From positions 1 to 64,000 of the forward strand of contig NZ_WWCN01000014.1 in NCBI RefSeq assembly GCF_009857445.1: 64,000 bases of DNA, written 5' to 3'. The position numbers and the translations under genes were made by a program. The first letter of the stretch is position 1; every line of letters begins with the position of its first letter. The notes beneath the pieces are model-generated. The model was not told the origin of the DNA and did no database searches. It saw nothing but the letters and a program-made list of their open reading frames with translations. This stretch comes from Duganella flavida (GTDB lineage Bacteria; Pseudomonadota; Gammaproteobacteria; Burkholderiales; Burkholderiaceae_D). Of this stretch, positions 33,789-45,028 are shown in pieces.

Positions 33789-36587
33789 TTATCCCAGCTG
33801 GGCCTTCATGGCGTTGGCCTTGACCACCTGCTCCGGATTACCACCACGCAGCACTTCATCCAGCAGCTCGCGCGCGCCTTCCTTGTCGCCGATTTCCTGA
33901 TAGGCGACAGCGAGGTCCAGCTTGGTATCCATTTCCATGTGATGGGCGGACAGCGGCTCGTTGCTGGCCGATGCTTGATCTGCAGGTGCAGGGGCGGCAT
34001 CGCCACCCAGGCTACCCAGGTCCAGGTCAATGCTCGACAGGTCGAACTCTTGCGCGGCCGGTGGCGGCGCGGCGGTGATGTTTTCCACTTCCGGCGGCAG
34101 GTCGAGGCTGGTGTCGAAGTCGAGCGCTGGGGCTTCGGCTTTCGGCGGCTCGGTGAAGGCCGGCACTTCTGGAATATCGAAACCGGCCAGGTCCAGGTCC
34201 AGCGGATCGCTGGCGGACGATGGCTTGGCGTCTTCCGCTGGCGCGAAAGCCTCCACTGGCGCGGACGACGGCAGGTCGAGACCAAAGTCCAGGCCCATGT
34301 CGTCAATCGGCGCCGGTGCTTCGGCGGCAGGTGCTGGTGGCGGTACTTCAATCACTGGCGTCGGCGCCGAGACTGGTTCGAAGCTCAGGCCGCCCAGGTC
34401 GAAGTCCATCAGGTTGTCGGCTTCGGCCGCCACCGAGGCTGGCGAGATGCTGGCATCGGCTGCTTGCGGCAGTGCGGTGTCCAGGTCGGTGCCAAAGTCG
34501 AGGTCGTTGAAATCGGCGCCAGCGGTTGGGATGGCTGGTGCTGCTGGTTCGACTGCTGCAGGCGCGGCGTCCTGGCTCAGGTCCAGGTCCAGCGCGGCGG
34601 CTTCGGCCGGTGCTGCGGCTGGCGTGTAGGTGGCGCCAAAGTCGTTGCCAAAGTCCGGCTCGGCTGCAGCCACGGCGGCAGCGGCAGCCACTGGTGCGGC
34701 GGCGGCCAAGCTGACGTCGCCGCTGTCCTTGCCCATCGTGTACAGCGGATTAGCGGCATCAATGCCCTTGCCCATCTCAGCTGCTTGCTCCCACTCCGGG
34801 CCTTGGCCACGGGTCAGTGCGTATAGCTCGGAAGCCTGGGTTTCAAACGAACGCGTGTCCTTGCGGGCGACATAGATTTCCAGCAGCTTCAGGCGCACCG
34901 CGTGGCGTTCCGGATGGGTACGCAGGGCTTCTTTCAGGATCTCTTCCGCCTGGGCGTCGCGGCCATAGGCGATGTAGACATCGGCTTCCGCCACCGGATC
35001 CACCTCGTTGGTGTCCAGCTGGCTGGCCGACGGCGCGAAGTTCGAGTTGAACACGCTGTTATTGGTGTCGACGCTCTGGCCGCCGGCATCGGCGATCAGT
35101 GGCGTTTGCGGCGGGATGGCGGTGTCGCCAAGAATGGACGGCTCGTCCGCCGGCACCACGAATTTTTTGCGGCGGCGCGAAGCCAACAGGCCAACGATCC
35201 CCAGCAGCACGGCAGCCGCGGCCGCGCCGACGTAGGTGATGTTGTCCATCAGGATTTCGAAGATGCTCGGCTCGGCCAGTTTTTTCGGCGGAATCACCAG
35301 CGTGCGCTTCGGTTTGTGTTCCGCTTCCGGTTGTGGCGTCACGTCCAGCGTGACCACACCGGAGGCGGCGGCCGAAGCCGATGCTGCGGCCGATGGCTTC
35401 TTGGCCTCGGCGGCAGCCTTGCTCTTCACGGCCATCAGCTTCTCAAGGTCGTTGACGTTCTTTTCCAGTTCCTTGACGCGGTCAGCCGCTTCGTCGACCT
35501 GCTTCTGCTTGGCGACCTTTTCCTCTTCCGCCGCTTGGCCGGTTTTGCCTTGCTGCGGGGCGCTGGCGGTGGCTTTGGACAGGGTCAGCTTGTCCTTGGC
35601 GGTGTTGGTGGCGGTCGGCTTCTCTTCCACCTTGGCGGTGATCTTGCCCGACACGTTTTGCGAGGCATCCGGCTCCTTGGCCGGCGCGCTGGCGGCCACC
35701 TGCCCTGCCAGCTTGGCGCGGTAGGCCGCGAAGTCCGCCGCATGCGCGACCACCACGCCGCGCGCGTCGCCATCGCTGGCGCTGGCGCGGATCGCGTCCG
35801 AATCCGGCACGGCCAGGATCTGGCCCGATTTCAGGCGGTTCATATTGTTGCCGGCGAAGGCTTCCGGATTGGCGCGGTATAGCGCTACCAGCATCATGTC
35901 CAGCGAAACGTCGACCGGCTTGACCTGATTGGCGATACGGGTCAGGTTGTCGCCAGCCTTGACGGTGTATTCAGAAGCGGCAGCCTTGGCCGGGGCCGAA
36001 GCCGGGTTAGCGGCTGGCGCTGGCGTCGTTGCCGGGCGCGCAGGCTGAGCAGCGGCGGCTGGTGCCGGCGCTGGCGCAGCAGCAGGGGCCGGGGCCGGCG
36101 TTGCGGCCGCTACGCGGTTACCCAAGTCAATTGGCGCGGTCACTTGCGGCGCTTGTGTGGCGCGCAGGTCCGGCGGATCCAGCAGGAAGGTGTATTCGCG
36201 GACCATGCGGCCGCCGGTCCAGTTCAGCTCCAGCAGCATGTCGACGAACGGTTCGTTGATCGGCTGGCTGGAACTCACTTTGATGACTTGCTTGCCGTTG
36301 CGCGGCTCGACCTCAAAGCGCAGCGACATCAGCGCCGGATTGAAATCGATATTAGCGCTGCGGAAGGCGTCGGCCGAGGCCAGCTTGGCGACCAGCGCGC
36401 TGGCTTCATCGCCGTTGACGGACGTCAGTTCAATTTCCGCCCGCAGCGGCTGCCCCAGCGACGACAGGACAGTCAGCTTGCCCAGTCCCGCCGCATTTGC
36501 AGACGCGGCCAACAAAACAGCGCTGGCAACGGCGCTGGTGAGTGACTTCAACGCGAACGAAACAAAGGGGCGATTGTGTACTGGCAT
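33789..36587 (-). CDS. fimV: FimV/HubP-type polar hub protein
   Basis: 932 residues. N-terminal signal peptide (basic start, hydrophobic segment ending ASANA), periplasmic FimV N-terminal domain with LGKLTVLSSLGQPLRAEIEL, a LysM domain about 209-265 (VKAGDNLTRIANQV), low-complexity Ala/Pro and coiled-coil stretch, one membrane helix about 450-470 (followed by RRRKK), and an acidic, repetitive cytoplasmic part with many LDFD-type motifs. A C-terminal FimV helical domain closes it (DLAVAYQEIGDKEGARELL). Such proteins organise cell poles, type IV pili and chemotaxis. The start at 36587 was chosen over 36665. Low-complexity regions make the length variable among relatives. Confidence 0.92.
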   Translation of the reverse strand: MPVHNRPFVSFALKSLTSAVASAVLLAASANAAGLGKLTVLSSLGQPLRAEIELTSVNGDEASALVAKLASADAFRSANIDFNPALMSLRFEVEPRNGKQVIKVSSSQPINEPFVDMLLELNWTGGRMVREYTFLLDPPDLRATQAPQVTAPIDLGNRVAAATPAPAPAAAPAPAPAAAAQPARPATTPAPAANPASAPAKAAASEYTVKAGDNLTRIANQVKPVDVSLDMMLVALYRANPEAFAGNNMNRLKSGQILAVPDSDAIRASASDGDARGVVVAHAADFAAYRAKLAGQVAASAPAKEPDASQNVSGKITAKVEEKPTATNTAKDKLTLSKATASAPQQGKTGQAAEEEKVAKQKQVDEAADRVKELEKNVNDLEKLMAVKSKAAAEAKKPSAAASASAAASGVVTLDVTPQPEAEHKPKRTLVIPPKKLAEPSIFEILMDNITYVGAAAAAVLLGIVGLLASRRRKKFVVPADEPSILGDTAIPPQTPLIADAGGQSVDTNNSVFNSNFAPSASQLDTNEVDPVAEADVYIAYGRDAQAEEILKEALRTHPERHAVRLKLLEIYVARKDTRSFETQASELYALTRGQGPEWEQAAEMGKGIDAANPLYTMGKDSGDVSLAAAAPVAAAAAVAAAEPDFGNDFGATYTPAAAPAEAAALDLDLSQDAAPAAVEPAAPAIPTAGADFNDLDFGTDLDTALPQAADASISPASVAAEADNLMDFDLGGLSFEPVSAPTPVIEVPPPAPAAEAPAPIDDMGLDFGLDLPSSAPVEAFAPAEDAKPSSASDPLDLDLAGFDIPEVPAFTEPPKAEAPALDFDTSLDLPPEVENITAAPPPAAQEFDLSSIDLDLGSLGGDAAPAPADQASASNEPLSAHHMEMDTKLDLAVAYQEIGDKEGARELLDEVLRGGNPEQVVKANAMKAQLG

Positions 36588-36692
36588 AGTGGGGCGTTTT
36601 TGAGTTGTCAGAGGGAAAATGTTACTTTCCCGGATATACCAACATAACATCATGCTTGGGAGCATGCAAGCTTTGCACCACTGTAAACCAAC

Positions 36693-36735
36693 AAAAGGGC
36701 TTCCCCCTATGAAAACACATAGGGAAAAGCCCTTC
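36693..36735 (-). terminator. Terminator-like hairpin between asd and fimV
   Basis: Near-perfect inverted repeat (GGGCTT..CCCTATG / CATAGGG..AAGCCC) with a six-base loop, followed on the minus strand by TTTTG, 70 bases beyond the asd stop. Confidence 0.75.
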
Positions 36736-36804
36736 TCTTATAACGATGCTCCCCACAAGCTGCAGCATGGTGCGGCGTGCGCGGCTGTAGGGCCAGTGCG
36801 GGTT

Positions 36805-37932
36805 TTACTGATCCAGCACGATGCGCAGCATGCGGCGCAGCGGTTCGGCCGCGCCCCACAGCAGCTGGTCGCCGACGGTGAAGGCCGACAGGTACTCAGG
36901 GCCCATGCTCATCTTGCGCAGGCGGCCGACCGGGATAGTCAGGCTGCCGGTCACGGCAGCTGGCGACAGGTCTTTGACCGACGCTTCGCGGGTGTTAGGC
37001 ACCACTTTCGCCCACTGATTGGCCGAGGCGATGATGTCGGTGATTTCGTCCAGCGGCACATCCTTGTTCAGCTTGATGGTCAGTGCTTGCGAGTGGCAGC
37101 GCATGGCGCCGATACGCACGCACAGGCCGTCCACTGGAATCGCTTTCGAACCGAAGTCCGCGCCCAGGCCCAGGATCTTGTTGGTCTCGGCGCCGGCTTT
37201 CCACTCTTCTTTCGACTGGCCGTTGCCCAGGTCCTTGTCGATCCAAGGGATCAGGTTGCCGGCCAGCGGTGCGCCGAACTGCTTGATCTCTTCCGGCGAC
37301 AGGCCGTGCTGGGTAGCCAGCACTTGACGGTCGATTTCCAGGATGGCCGACGCAGGATCGTCCAGCAGCGGCTTGACGGCGCCGTTGATGGTGCCGAACT
37401 GGGTCAGCAGTTCACGCATGTGCTGTGCGCCGCCGCCCGATGCCGCTTGATACGTCATCGAAGTCATCCAGTCGACCAGGCCGTGCTGGAACAAACCGCC
37501 CAGACCGATCAGCATGCACGACACGGTGCAGTTACCGCCGATGAAGTTCTTCACGCCCTTGCCCAGCGCGTCTTTAATGACGTGCATGTTCACTGGATCC
37601 AGCACGATGACCGCGTCTTTTTCCATGCGCAGGGTCGATGCAGCATCGATCCAGTAGCCGTTCCAGCCGGCGGCGCGCAGTTTCGGGAACACTTCGGTGG
37701 TGTAGTCGCCGCCCTGGCACGAGATGATGATCTCGCACTTTTTCAGTTCGTCGATGTCGGTGGCGCTTTTCAGCTTGGTTTCGTTCTTGGCCATTGCCGG
37801 GGCGTTACCGCCCGGGTTCGACGTGGTGAAGAACACTGGTTCGATATGAGCGAAATCGCCCTCTTCCTGCATGCGTTGCATCAGGACCGAACCTACCATA
37901 CCGCGCCAACCTACCAGACCTACGAGTTTCAT
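36805..37932 (-). CDS. asd: Aspartate-semialdehyde dehydrogenase
   Basis: 375 residues. Makes aspartate semialdehyde for lysine, diaminopimelate, threonine and methionine. NADP loop [17 protein letters not shown], catalytic Cys135 in GGNCTVSCM, and the [13 protein letters not shown] region with the active-site His. Follows leuB by 26 bases as in other betaproteobacteria. Confidence 0.97.
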   Translation of the reverse strand: MKLVGLVGWRGMVGSVLMQRMQEEGDFAHIEPVFFTTSNPGGNAPAMAKNETKLKSATDIDELKKCEIIISCQGGDYTTEVFPKLRAAGWNGYWIDAASTLRMEKDAVIVLDPVNMHVIKDALGKGVKNFIGGNCTVSCMLIGLGGLFQHGLVDWMTSMTYQAASGGGAQHMRELLTQFGTINGAVKPLLDDPASAILEIDRQVLATQHGLSPEEIKQFGAPLAGNLIPWIDKDLGNGQSKEEWKAGAETNKILGLGADFGSKAIPVDGLCVRIGAMRCHSQALTIKLNKDVPLDEITDIIASANQWAKVVPNTREASVKDLSPAAVTGSLTIPVGRLRKMSMGPEYLSAFTVGDQLLWGAAEPLRRMLRIVLDQ

Positions 37933-37958
37933 TTTGCTCTTCCTTGTCTTTAAATTTT

Positions 37959-39029
<1,071 letters not shown>

Positions 39030-39040
39030 GTTTTCGTTCT

Positions 39041-39688
39041 TTAGATGACGTTAGCCAACCAGGGTTGGTTTGCCAGATGGCGCTCTTCGAATCCACGGAT
39101 AGTGTCGGCGTGACGCAGGGTCAGACCGATATCGTCGAGCCCGTTCATCAGGCAGTATTTGCGGAAGGCGTCGATCTCGAATGGGTAGGAGATGCTGCCG
39201 TTGCTGGTGGAAATGCGCTGCTGCTCAAGATCGACCACCAGTTTGTATCCGGGGAAGGCCTTGACTTCGTTGAACAGATGATCGATCTGCGCTTCAGTTA
39301 ATACGATCGGCAGCAAGCCGCTCTTGAAACAGTTATTGAAGAAGATGTCGGCAAACGACGGCGCGACGACGGCGCGGAAGCCGTACTGGTCCAGCGCCCA
39401 CGGCGCGTGCTCGCGCGAGGAACCGCAGCCGAAGTTTTTGCGGGTCAGCAGGATCGAGGCGCCTTGGTAGCGCGCTTCGTTCAGCACGAACTCCGGATTC
39501 AGCGGACGCTTGCTATTGTCCATACCCGGTTCGCCGTGGTCGAGATAGCGCCACTCGTCGAACAGGTTAGGACCAAAGCCGGTGCGGTGGATGGACTTCA
39601 GGAATTGCTTCGGGATGATAGCGTCGGTGTCGACGTTGGCGCGATCCAGCGGCGCCACCAAACCTTCATAAATCGTAAATTTTTCCAT
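39041..39688 (-). CDS. leuD: 3-isopropylmalate dehydratase small subunit
   Basis: 215 residues; swivel domain of isopropylmalate isomerase, partner of Leu[16 protein letters not shown] near the N-terminus and [15 protein letters not shown] are the family motifs; the latter contacts substrate. Lies after a small lipoprotein gene. Confidence 0.97.
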   Translation of the reverse strand: MEKFTIYEGLVAPLDRANVDTDAIIPKQFLKSIHRTGFGPNLFDEWRYLDHGEPGMDNSKRPLNPEFVLNEARYQGASILLTRKNFGCGSSREHAPWALDQYGFRAVVAPSFADIFFNNCFKSGLLPIVLTEAQIDHLFNEVKAFPGYKLVVDLEQQRISTSNGSISYPFEIDAFRKYCLMNGLDDIGLTLRHADTIRGFEERHLANQPWLANVI

Positions 39689-39738
39689 GATGCTTCACAA
39701 ATGTGCCGCGCGGCGAGGCCGCGCAGCCGGGTCGGGTA

Positions 39739-39861
39739 TCAATGGCCCGCGGCGCCCTGCACCGCCTGGCCGGCTTTCTGTACATCTTTGCCCATGCCGG
39801 CAATGGTGTTGCAGCCGGTCAGCGTGATAGCGAAAATAGTCAGAGCGATCAGTTTTTTCAT
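39739..39861 (-). CDS. Entericidin-family small lipoprotein
   Basis: Forty residues: MKKLIALTIFAITLTGCNTI, a lipoprotein signal with lipobox LTGC, then AGMGKDVQKAGQAVQGAAGH, the amphipathic, Gly/Ala-rich mature peptide typical of entericidin A/B. It sits between leuC and leuD in the same orientation. Entericidins are small envelope lipoproteins connected with stress-induced lysis in enteric bacteria; the role here is unknown. The start at 39861 is the only ATG that gives the lipobox. Confidence 0.88.
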   Translation of the reverse strand: MKKLIALTIFAITLTGCNTIAGMGKDVQKAGQAVQGAAGH

Positions 39862-39891
39862 GGTGGTTCTCGATGTGTAGAAGAGTAGAAA

Positions 39892-41292
39892 TCAGTGCAG
39901 TGCGCGCACGTCAACGAAATGGCCGGCGATACCGGCTGCCGCTGCCATCGCGGGAGACACCAGATGGGTGCGTCCGCCTTGGCCTTGGCGTCCTTCAAAA
40001 TTACGGTTGGAAGTCGATGCGCAGCGCTCGCCCGGTTCCAGGCGGTCGGCGTTCATCGCCAGGCACATCGAGCAGCCCGGTTCGCGCCATTCGAAACCGG
40101 CGGCCTTGAAGATCTCGTCCAGGCCTTCGCGTTCCGCTTGTTCTTTCACCAGGCCCGAACCCGGCACCACCAGCGCCAGCTTGACGTTGGACGCGCGCTG
40201 CTTGCCGCGCACCACCGCTGCCGCCGCGCGCAAGTCTTCAATGCGCGAGTTGGTGCAGGAGCCGATGAACACCTTGTCGATGCGGATATCTTCGATGGCG
40301 GTGTTCGGCTTCAGGTCCATATAGACCAGCGCCTTTTCGATCGCGCTGCGCTTGACGCTGTCTTTTTCATGGTCTGGATCGGGCACGCGGCCATCGACCG
40401 GCAGCACCATCTCAGGCGACGTACCCCAGGTGACTTGCGGCTTGATTTCAGCGGCGTTCAGGGTCACGACCAGGTCGAACTTGGCGCCCGCATCGGTATG
40501 CAGGGTGCGCCAGTAGTTCACGGCCAGATCCCAGTGCGGACCAGCCGGCGAGAACGGCCGGCCTTTGACGTAATTGATGGTGGTGTCGTCAACGCCGATG
40601 ATGCCGGCGCGCGCGCCCGCCTCAATCGCCATATTACAGACGGTCATGCGGCCTTCCATCGACAGCGCGCGAATGGTGGAACCGCCGAACTCGATACAGT
40701 AGCCGTTGCCGCCAGCGGTGCCGATCTTGCCAATAATCGCCAGCACGATGTCCTTGGAGGTGACGCCGGCCGGCAGCGCGCCGTCCACTTGCACCAGCAT
40801 GGCTTTGGATTTTTTCTGCAGCAGGGTCTGGGTCGCCAGCACGTGCTCTACTTCCGAGGTGCCGATGCCGTGCGCCAGCGCGCCGAACGCGCCGTGGGTG
40901 GACGTATGCGAGTCGCCGCAGACTACGGTCATGCCCGGCAGGGTCGCGCCCTGCTCAGGGCCGATCACGTGGACGATCCCCTGGCGCTTGTCGTTCATGT
41001 TGAAGTAAGTCAGGCCGTAGGACTTGGCGTTCTTGTCCAGCGTCTCAACCTGCAGGCGCGAAATCGGGTCTGCAATGCCTTCCGCGCGCGAGGTAGTCGG
41101 CACATTGTGATCGGCCACAGCCAGGTTGGCCGACAGGCGCCATGGCTGGCGATTGGCGGCGCGCAGGCCGTCGAATGCCTGCGGGCTGGTCACTTCGTGG
41201 ACGAGGTGGCGGTCGATGTACAGGATGGTGGTGCCGTCGTCTTCCGTGCGGACCACGTGGGATTCCCAGAGTTTGTCGTAAAGCGTCTTCAT
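39892..41292 (-). CDS. leuC: 3-isopropylmalate dehydratase large subunit
   Basis: 466 residues, aconitase family. The [4Fe-4S] cysteines are in IGSCTNSR and [25 protein letters not shown] and [16 protein letters not shown] are conserved. With LeuD isomerises 2- to 3-isopropylmalate. First gene of leuC-ecn-leuD-leuB-asd. Confidence 0.97.
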   Translation of the reverse strand: MKTLYDKLWESHVVRTEDDGTTILYIDRHLVHEVTSPQAFDGLRAANRQPWRLSANLAVADHNVPTTSRAEGIADPISRLQVETLDKNAKSYGLTYFNMNDKRQGIVHVIGPEQGATLPGMTVVCGDSHTSTHGAFGALAHGIGTSEVEHVLATQTLLQKKSKAMLVQVDGALPAGVTSKDIVLAIIGKIGTAGGNGYCIEFGGSTIRALSMEGRMTVCNMAIEAGARAGIIGVDDTTINYVKGRPFSPAGPHWDLAVNYWRTLHTDAGAKFDLVVTLNAAEIKPQVTWGTSPEMVLPVDGRVPDPDHEKDSVKRSAIEKALVYMDLKPNTAIEDIRIDKVFIGSCTNSRIEDLRAAAAVVRGKQRASNVKLALVVPGSGLVKEQAEREGLDEIFKAAGFEWREPGCSMCLAMNADRLEPGERCASTSNRNFEGRQGQGGRTHLVSPAMAAAAGIAGHFVDVRALH

Positions 41293-41338
41293 GATGTCAT
41301 TTGCATACTGCTACGATTATCCAACTTGATTATGCCAT

Positions 41339-41353
41339 ATTGTGCAATGCAAT
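41339..41353 (-). promoter_or_regulatory. Possible LysR-type operator upstream of leuC
   Basis: ATTG-N7-CAAT inverted repeat about 50 bases before the leuC start, overlapping a possible promoter with CATAAT as -10. The shape fits a LysR-type regulator site, but no such regulator gene is adjacent. Confidence 0.35.
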
Positions 41354-41426
41354 AGCAGCCACCGCGGTCCAGCCTCTTGAGCCCGACGCCTTCTGCATAC
41401 CGATCGACTTGGTATGACCCCTAAAT

Positions 41427-41457
41427 AAAAAAAGCCTGCGTGTGGACGCAGGCTTTT
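41427..41457 (-). terminator. Rho-independent terminator after cheA
   Basis: Stem AAAGCCTGCG / CGCAGGCTTT with a six-base loop; on the minus strand it runs into seven T. It begins about 23 bases after the cheA stop. Confidence 0.9.
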
Positions 41458-41479
41458 GGTCTTCTGGCTCAGTCCTTGA

Positions 41480-43366
41480 CTAAGCCGCCATGCGTACACT
41501 ACCTCGACAACCGTCCATTAGGAACGATAGGCCTACCACTAGTACCAGCTCGCCCTCTGCAGAACGAGCCGTGCCAGTAATGCCCTCGACGGTAATCGCG
41601 GTCATCGGTTTAATAACGAGGTCGGCAGTGCCATCCACTGCTTCCACGGCCAGAATGTACGGCTGTGGTGCCGAGACAACAATACCCACCTTCTCGCGGC
41701 AGCTCTCGTAGCCGAGCGAATCGGCCAGCGAGCGTACCGGCAGCGGACGGCCCTGGTCCTTGAGGACCGGTGCGCCACCCACTTCCATGAACACTTCCGG
41801 CAGCTCGACCACGCGCTGCACTACGGCCATCGGCAGCGCCAGTGCGGCGCCCGAGGTCGAAACCAGCATGGTCGGCACGATCGACAGCTCAATCGGCAGG
41901 CGGATGGAGAACTTGGTGCCTTTGCCCAGCTCGGACTCGATCTGGATCGCACCGCGGTTTTTCTCCACGGCGGTCTTCACCACGTCCATGCCGACGCCGC
42001 GGCCAGACACGCTCGATGCCACTTCCTTGGTCGAGAAACCCGGTAAGAATACCAGTTGCAGGCAATCGTCGGTGGAAAGCTGTGCGGATTCGGAGATCAG
42101 GCCCTTCTGCAGCGCCTTGGCGCGCAGCTTGACCGGATCCATGCCCTTGCCGTCATCTTGCAGCACGATCATGACGCTATTGGCTTCCTGCCATGCCTTG
42201 AGTTGAATGAAGGACTTGATCGGCTTACCTGCGATGGCGCGCTCTTCCGGCGTTTCGACGCCGTGGTCCAGCGAGTTACGCAGCATGTGCACCAGCGGAT
42301 CGTACAGCGAATCCACCACCACGCGGTCGACTTCGGTCTCCGCACCTTCGATGTTCAGATCGACTTCTTTGCCCAGGTCCTTGGCCAGTTCGCGCACCAG
42401 TCGTGGGAATTTCTGGAACAGGCGGCCGACTGGCTGCATGCGGGTCGCCAGGGTGGCGCGCTGCAGTTCGGTCGAGTAGCGCGAGGCGCGTTCCAGCGTT
42501 TCAGCCAGGGTCGACATCAGCGTCTGCGCCTGGCCTTCGAACTTGAACTGCATCAGGCGTTCCAGCAGCACGGCTGCCTGGTTGGCGGCCTGTACCGATT
42601 CGCCGGCCACTTCCAGCAGCGCATCCAGCTTGACGGCGTCGATACGGATCGACTCTTCCTTGGCGGGGGCAGCGTGACGCTCCTCCTTCTTCTCGCCGGC
42701 TTCGCGGCGTGGCGCGGCCTTGACTTCGGCGGCCACGGCGGCGATTTCTGCCGAGCTTGGTGCGGTTGGCGCAGGGGCAGCAGCCGCAGCGACTGGCGCA
42801 GGTGCTGGCGCGGCGGCCGAGCGGGTATAAGAACCAGCTGGCATGACGGCTTCGTACATGCCTTCCCAGTCCAGGCCATCGGCAGATGGCGCGGCGGCGG
42901 GTGCAGCAGCAACCGGGACTGCAACAGGCGCCGGTGCAGGCGCAGCGGCTGCCGCCGCAGGCTTGCCAGCGCCCGAGGAGGACTTGCCGGCAATGGCGTC
43001 GTTCAGCAGTGATTCAAGGTCGCTCGGCAGGGCCGGCAGACTGCTCGGCTCGGCACCGTCATTCAGCTCAGCCAACTGGTCGGCCACAAAGCCCGATGCC
43101 TGCAGGGCCGCTTCGATCGACAGCGGGGTGACTGGCGCGGCGCCGGTGCGCAGCGCATCAAACAAATTTTCCGTCAGGTGGCACGCCGTCACCATCGCCG
43201 GCAGGCCCATAAAACCAGCACCGCCCTTGATGGTATGGAAGGAACGGAACACCGCATTCAGCGTTTCTTTATTCTCCGGGTCACGTTCGAGGCGCAGCAG
43301 GTGCTCCTCCACGTTGACCGCCAGATCCATCGCCTCAACGACGAAATCCTTCAGCATATCGTCCAT
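41480..43366 (-). CDS. cheA: Chemotaxis histidine kinase CheA
   Basis: 628 residues. Hpt domain with phosphoacceptor His44 (FHTIKGGAGF), Ala/Pro-rich linker (about 135-225) where a CheY-binding P2 domain might be expected but none is obvious, dimerisation helices (DAVKLDALLEVAGE), ATPase domain (N-box HMLRNSLDHGVE, GKGMD, SGRGVGMDVV, GKGTKFSIRLP), and a C-terminal CheW-like domain. Phosphorylates CheY in response to receptors. Its ATG overlaps the cheZ stop by one base. No cheY, cheW or receptor gene is in the window. Confidence 0.93.
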   Translation of the reverse strand: MDDMLKDFVVEAMDLAVNVEEHLLRLERDPENKETLNAVFRSFHTIKGGAGFMGLPAMVTACHLTENLFDALRTGAAPVTPLSIEAALQASGFVADQLAELNDGAEPSSLPALPSDLESLLNDAIAGKSSSGAGKPAAAAAAPAPAPVAVPVAAAPAAAPSADGLDWEGMYEAVMPAGSYTRSAAAPAPAPVAAAAAPAPTAPSSAEIAAVAAEVKAAPRREAGEKKEERHAAPAKEESIRIDAVKLDALLEVAGESVQAANQAAVLLERLMQFKFEGQAQTLMSTLAETLERASRYSTELQRATLATRMQPVGRLFQKFPRLVRELAKDLGKEVDLNIEGAETEVDRVVVDSLYDPLVHMLRNSLDHGVETPEERAIAGKPIKSFIQLKAWQEANSVMIVLQDDGKGMDPVKLRAKALQKGLISESAQLSTDDCLQLVFLPGFSTKEVASSVSGRGVGMDVVKTAVEKNRGAIQIESELGKGTKFSIRLPIELSIVPTMLVSTSGAALALPMAVVQRVVELPEVFMEVGGAPVLKDQGRPLPVRSLADSLGYESCREKVGIVVSAPQPYILAVEAVDGTADLVIKPMTAITVEGITGTARSAEGELVLVVGLSFLMDGCRGSVRMAA

Positions 43367-44193
43367 TAGAACCCCAGATCGGCAAGAAGGTCGTCAACAT
43401 TATCCTGATTCAGGGCCACGGCCGGAGCCGATGGGCCGGACATCAGGGACACTTCTTTCTGTGCGATTTTTTCGCGGACGCCGGCCGGTGCGTTATCTTT
43501 CAGCAGCTGGGCCAGTTCCTGTTCCACCGTCTTGGTAATGGTGACCACTTTCTTGATCAGCTGGCCGGTGATGTCCTGGAAGTCCTGGGCCATCATGATG
43601 TCCAGCAGACGCGCTTTCTCGGCTTCGGTCGCGGCCGATACCGCAATGGCGAATTTCTGCGAGTCGCCGGCCAGTTGCTTGAACTGTTCCAGACTCAGCT
43701 TGCCGGCGAACAGGTCCGCCCAGCGGCCTTCCATGTCTTTCGACTGTTTCGACAGCACGTCCTGCTCCGGCATGCCTTCGTCCAAGGTATTGAGCACCTT
43801 GTTGGCAGCTTGTTCGGTCAGGGTAGCAACGTATTCCAGACGGTCCTGGGCATCGTTGATCTGGGTGGCCGCTTCGGTCAGGGCCTTGTCGTAGCCCAGT
43901 TCGCGCAGCGAGTCGTGCAGCAGGCGCACGATGCCGCCCAGGCGTTCAAACATCACATTACCGCCCTCGCCGTCGCCTTCGGCGCCTGCGGCCGGCGCGG
44001 CAGCAGACGCGGCGGCGGGCTCGGCCGCTGCGACCGCATCGGGCGGTCGGGCGGCGGCAACTTCTTCAAACAGACTTTCCAGATCATCTTCCGCAGCCGG
44101 CGCCGGTGCAGGTGCTGGAGCGGGCGCTGCGGATTTGCTCTGAGCAGACACTTCTTCAAATAATGCGTCGAAATCGTCAGCGGCGTTAGTCAT
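43366..44193 (-). CDS. cheZ: Chemotaxis phosphatase CheZ
   Basis: 275 residues. Variable Ala/Pro-rich N-terminus, long helical hairpin with the phosphatase motif region AQDFQDITGQLIKKVV (Asp/Gln active-site pair of CheZ) and the CheY-binding C-terminal helix DNVDDLLADLGF. Removes phosphate from CheY-P. Directly upstream of cheA; the gene normally before it, cheY, is missing here. Confidence 0.93.
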   Translation of the reverse strand: MTNAADDFDALFEEVSAQSKSAAPAPAPAPAPAAEDDLESLFEEVAAARPPDAVAAAEPAAASAAAPAAGAEGDGEGGNVMFERLGGIVRLLHDSLRELGYDKALTEAATQINDAQDRLEYVATLTEQAANKVLNTLDEGMPEQDVLSKQSKDMEGRWADLFAGKLSLEQFKQLAGDSQKFAIAVSAATEAEKARLLDIMMAQDFQDITGQLIKKVVTITKTVEQELAQLLKDNAPAGVREKIAQKEVSLMSGPSAPAVALNQDNVDDLLADLGF

Positions 44194-44383
44194 AATCCCT
44201 GCTTCTCCATATTTGGTAAATTTGCTGCCCTAAACTAGCTGTATTTGGTGATACTAACATTGGATAGAACAACGGAGTATGCCGCGTGACACAAAAGTAG
44301 TGCTTTAGTGCAAAAAAAACCTGTAAAAAGCATAAAAGCCCACACCGTGCTGTACTGCATAAAGTGCGATAAAGCGCTTTTCT

Positions 44384-44397
44384 TTGATAAATATCAA
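44384..44397 (+). promoter_or_regulatory. FNR/ANR-type box upstream of uspA
   Basis: TTGAT-AAAT-ATCAA, a perfect FNR/ANR palindrome, centred about 82 bases before the uspA start. A possible -10 (TGTAAAT, about 44419) lies roughly where an FNR-activated promoter would place it. It is in the cheZ-uspA divergent gap (44194-44472), which holds nothing else I can identify. Confidence 0.75.
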
Positions 44398-44472
44398 GTC
44401 TTTCCATAGTATCAATAATGTAAATCGCGACTACAATGAAGCTGTGAGCTGATTCAGAAAGGGAGGTCCATC

Positions 44473-44940
44473 ATGTACCGCAAAATCCTGATCACCACCG
44501 ACGGCTCGGCCGTCTCCAGCAAGACCGCCTGCGCCGGCGTGCAGTTCGCCGAGCAACTGGGCGCCGAGGTGTTGGTGCTGTTCGTGGCGCCCGAGTACCA
44601 GTATCCGATTTACGTGGAAATCATCCCGCCCAGCTATCCCAGCGAAGACGAATACCGCGCCGCCATGCAGCGCGCCGGCCAGGAGCATACACAGGACGTG
44701 GTGGCATCCTGCGCCCGGCGCAACATCCGCTGCGAAGCCATCACCGCGTTCCACGAAAGCGCCGCCCTCAAAATCGTCGAAGTGGCGCAACACAGCGGCT
44801 GCGACCTGATTTTCATTGGTTCGCACGGGCGCAGCGGTTGGGGCCAGTTGCTACTGGGCAGTGTAACCAACAAGGTGTTGCATAACTCCAAGATTCCGGT
44901 ACTGGTACACCGGCTGATCAAGGAGCCCGGTAGCAAATAA
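44473..44940 (+). CDS. Universal stress protein UspA family
   Basis: 155 residues. N-terminal MYRKILITTDGS and the ATP-binding signature G(S)HGRSGWGQLLLGSVT near the C-terminus (G-2x-G-9x-G-S/T). Preceded by AGGGAGG, a strong ribosome site. In betaproteobacteria such proteins are often induced by low oxygen, consistent with the FNR-type box upstream. It is followed by the response regulator gene. Confidence 0.92.
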   Translation: MYRKILITTDGSAVSSKTACAGVQFAEQLGAEVLVLFVAPEYQYPIYVEIIPPSYPSEDEYRAAMQRAGQEHTQDVVASCARRNIRCEAITAFHESAALKIVEVAQHSGCDLIFIGSHGRSGWGQLLLGSVTNKVLHNSKIPVLVHRLIKEPGSK

Positions 44941-45028
44941 CAAGCGTGCGGCAGATTTTTATAGTAAGATCACAAGGTTAATTCAAACGCAACACATTTT
45001 ACTATTAATCACTTTTTTATCTGCCCTC

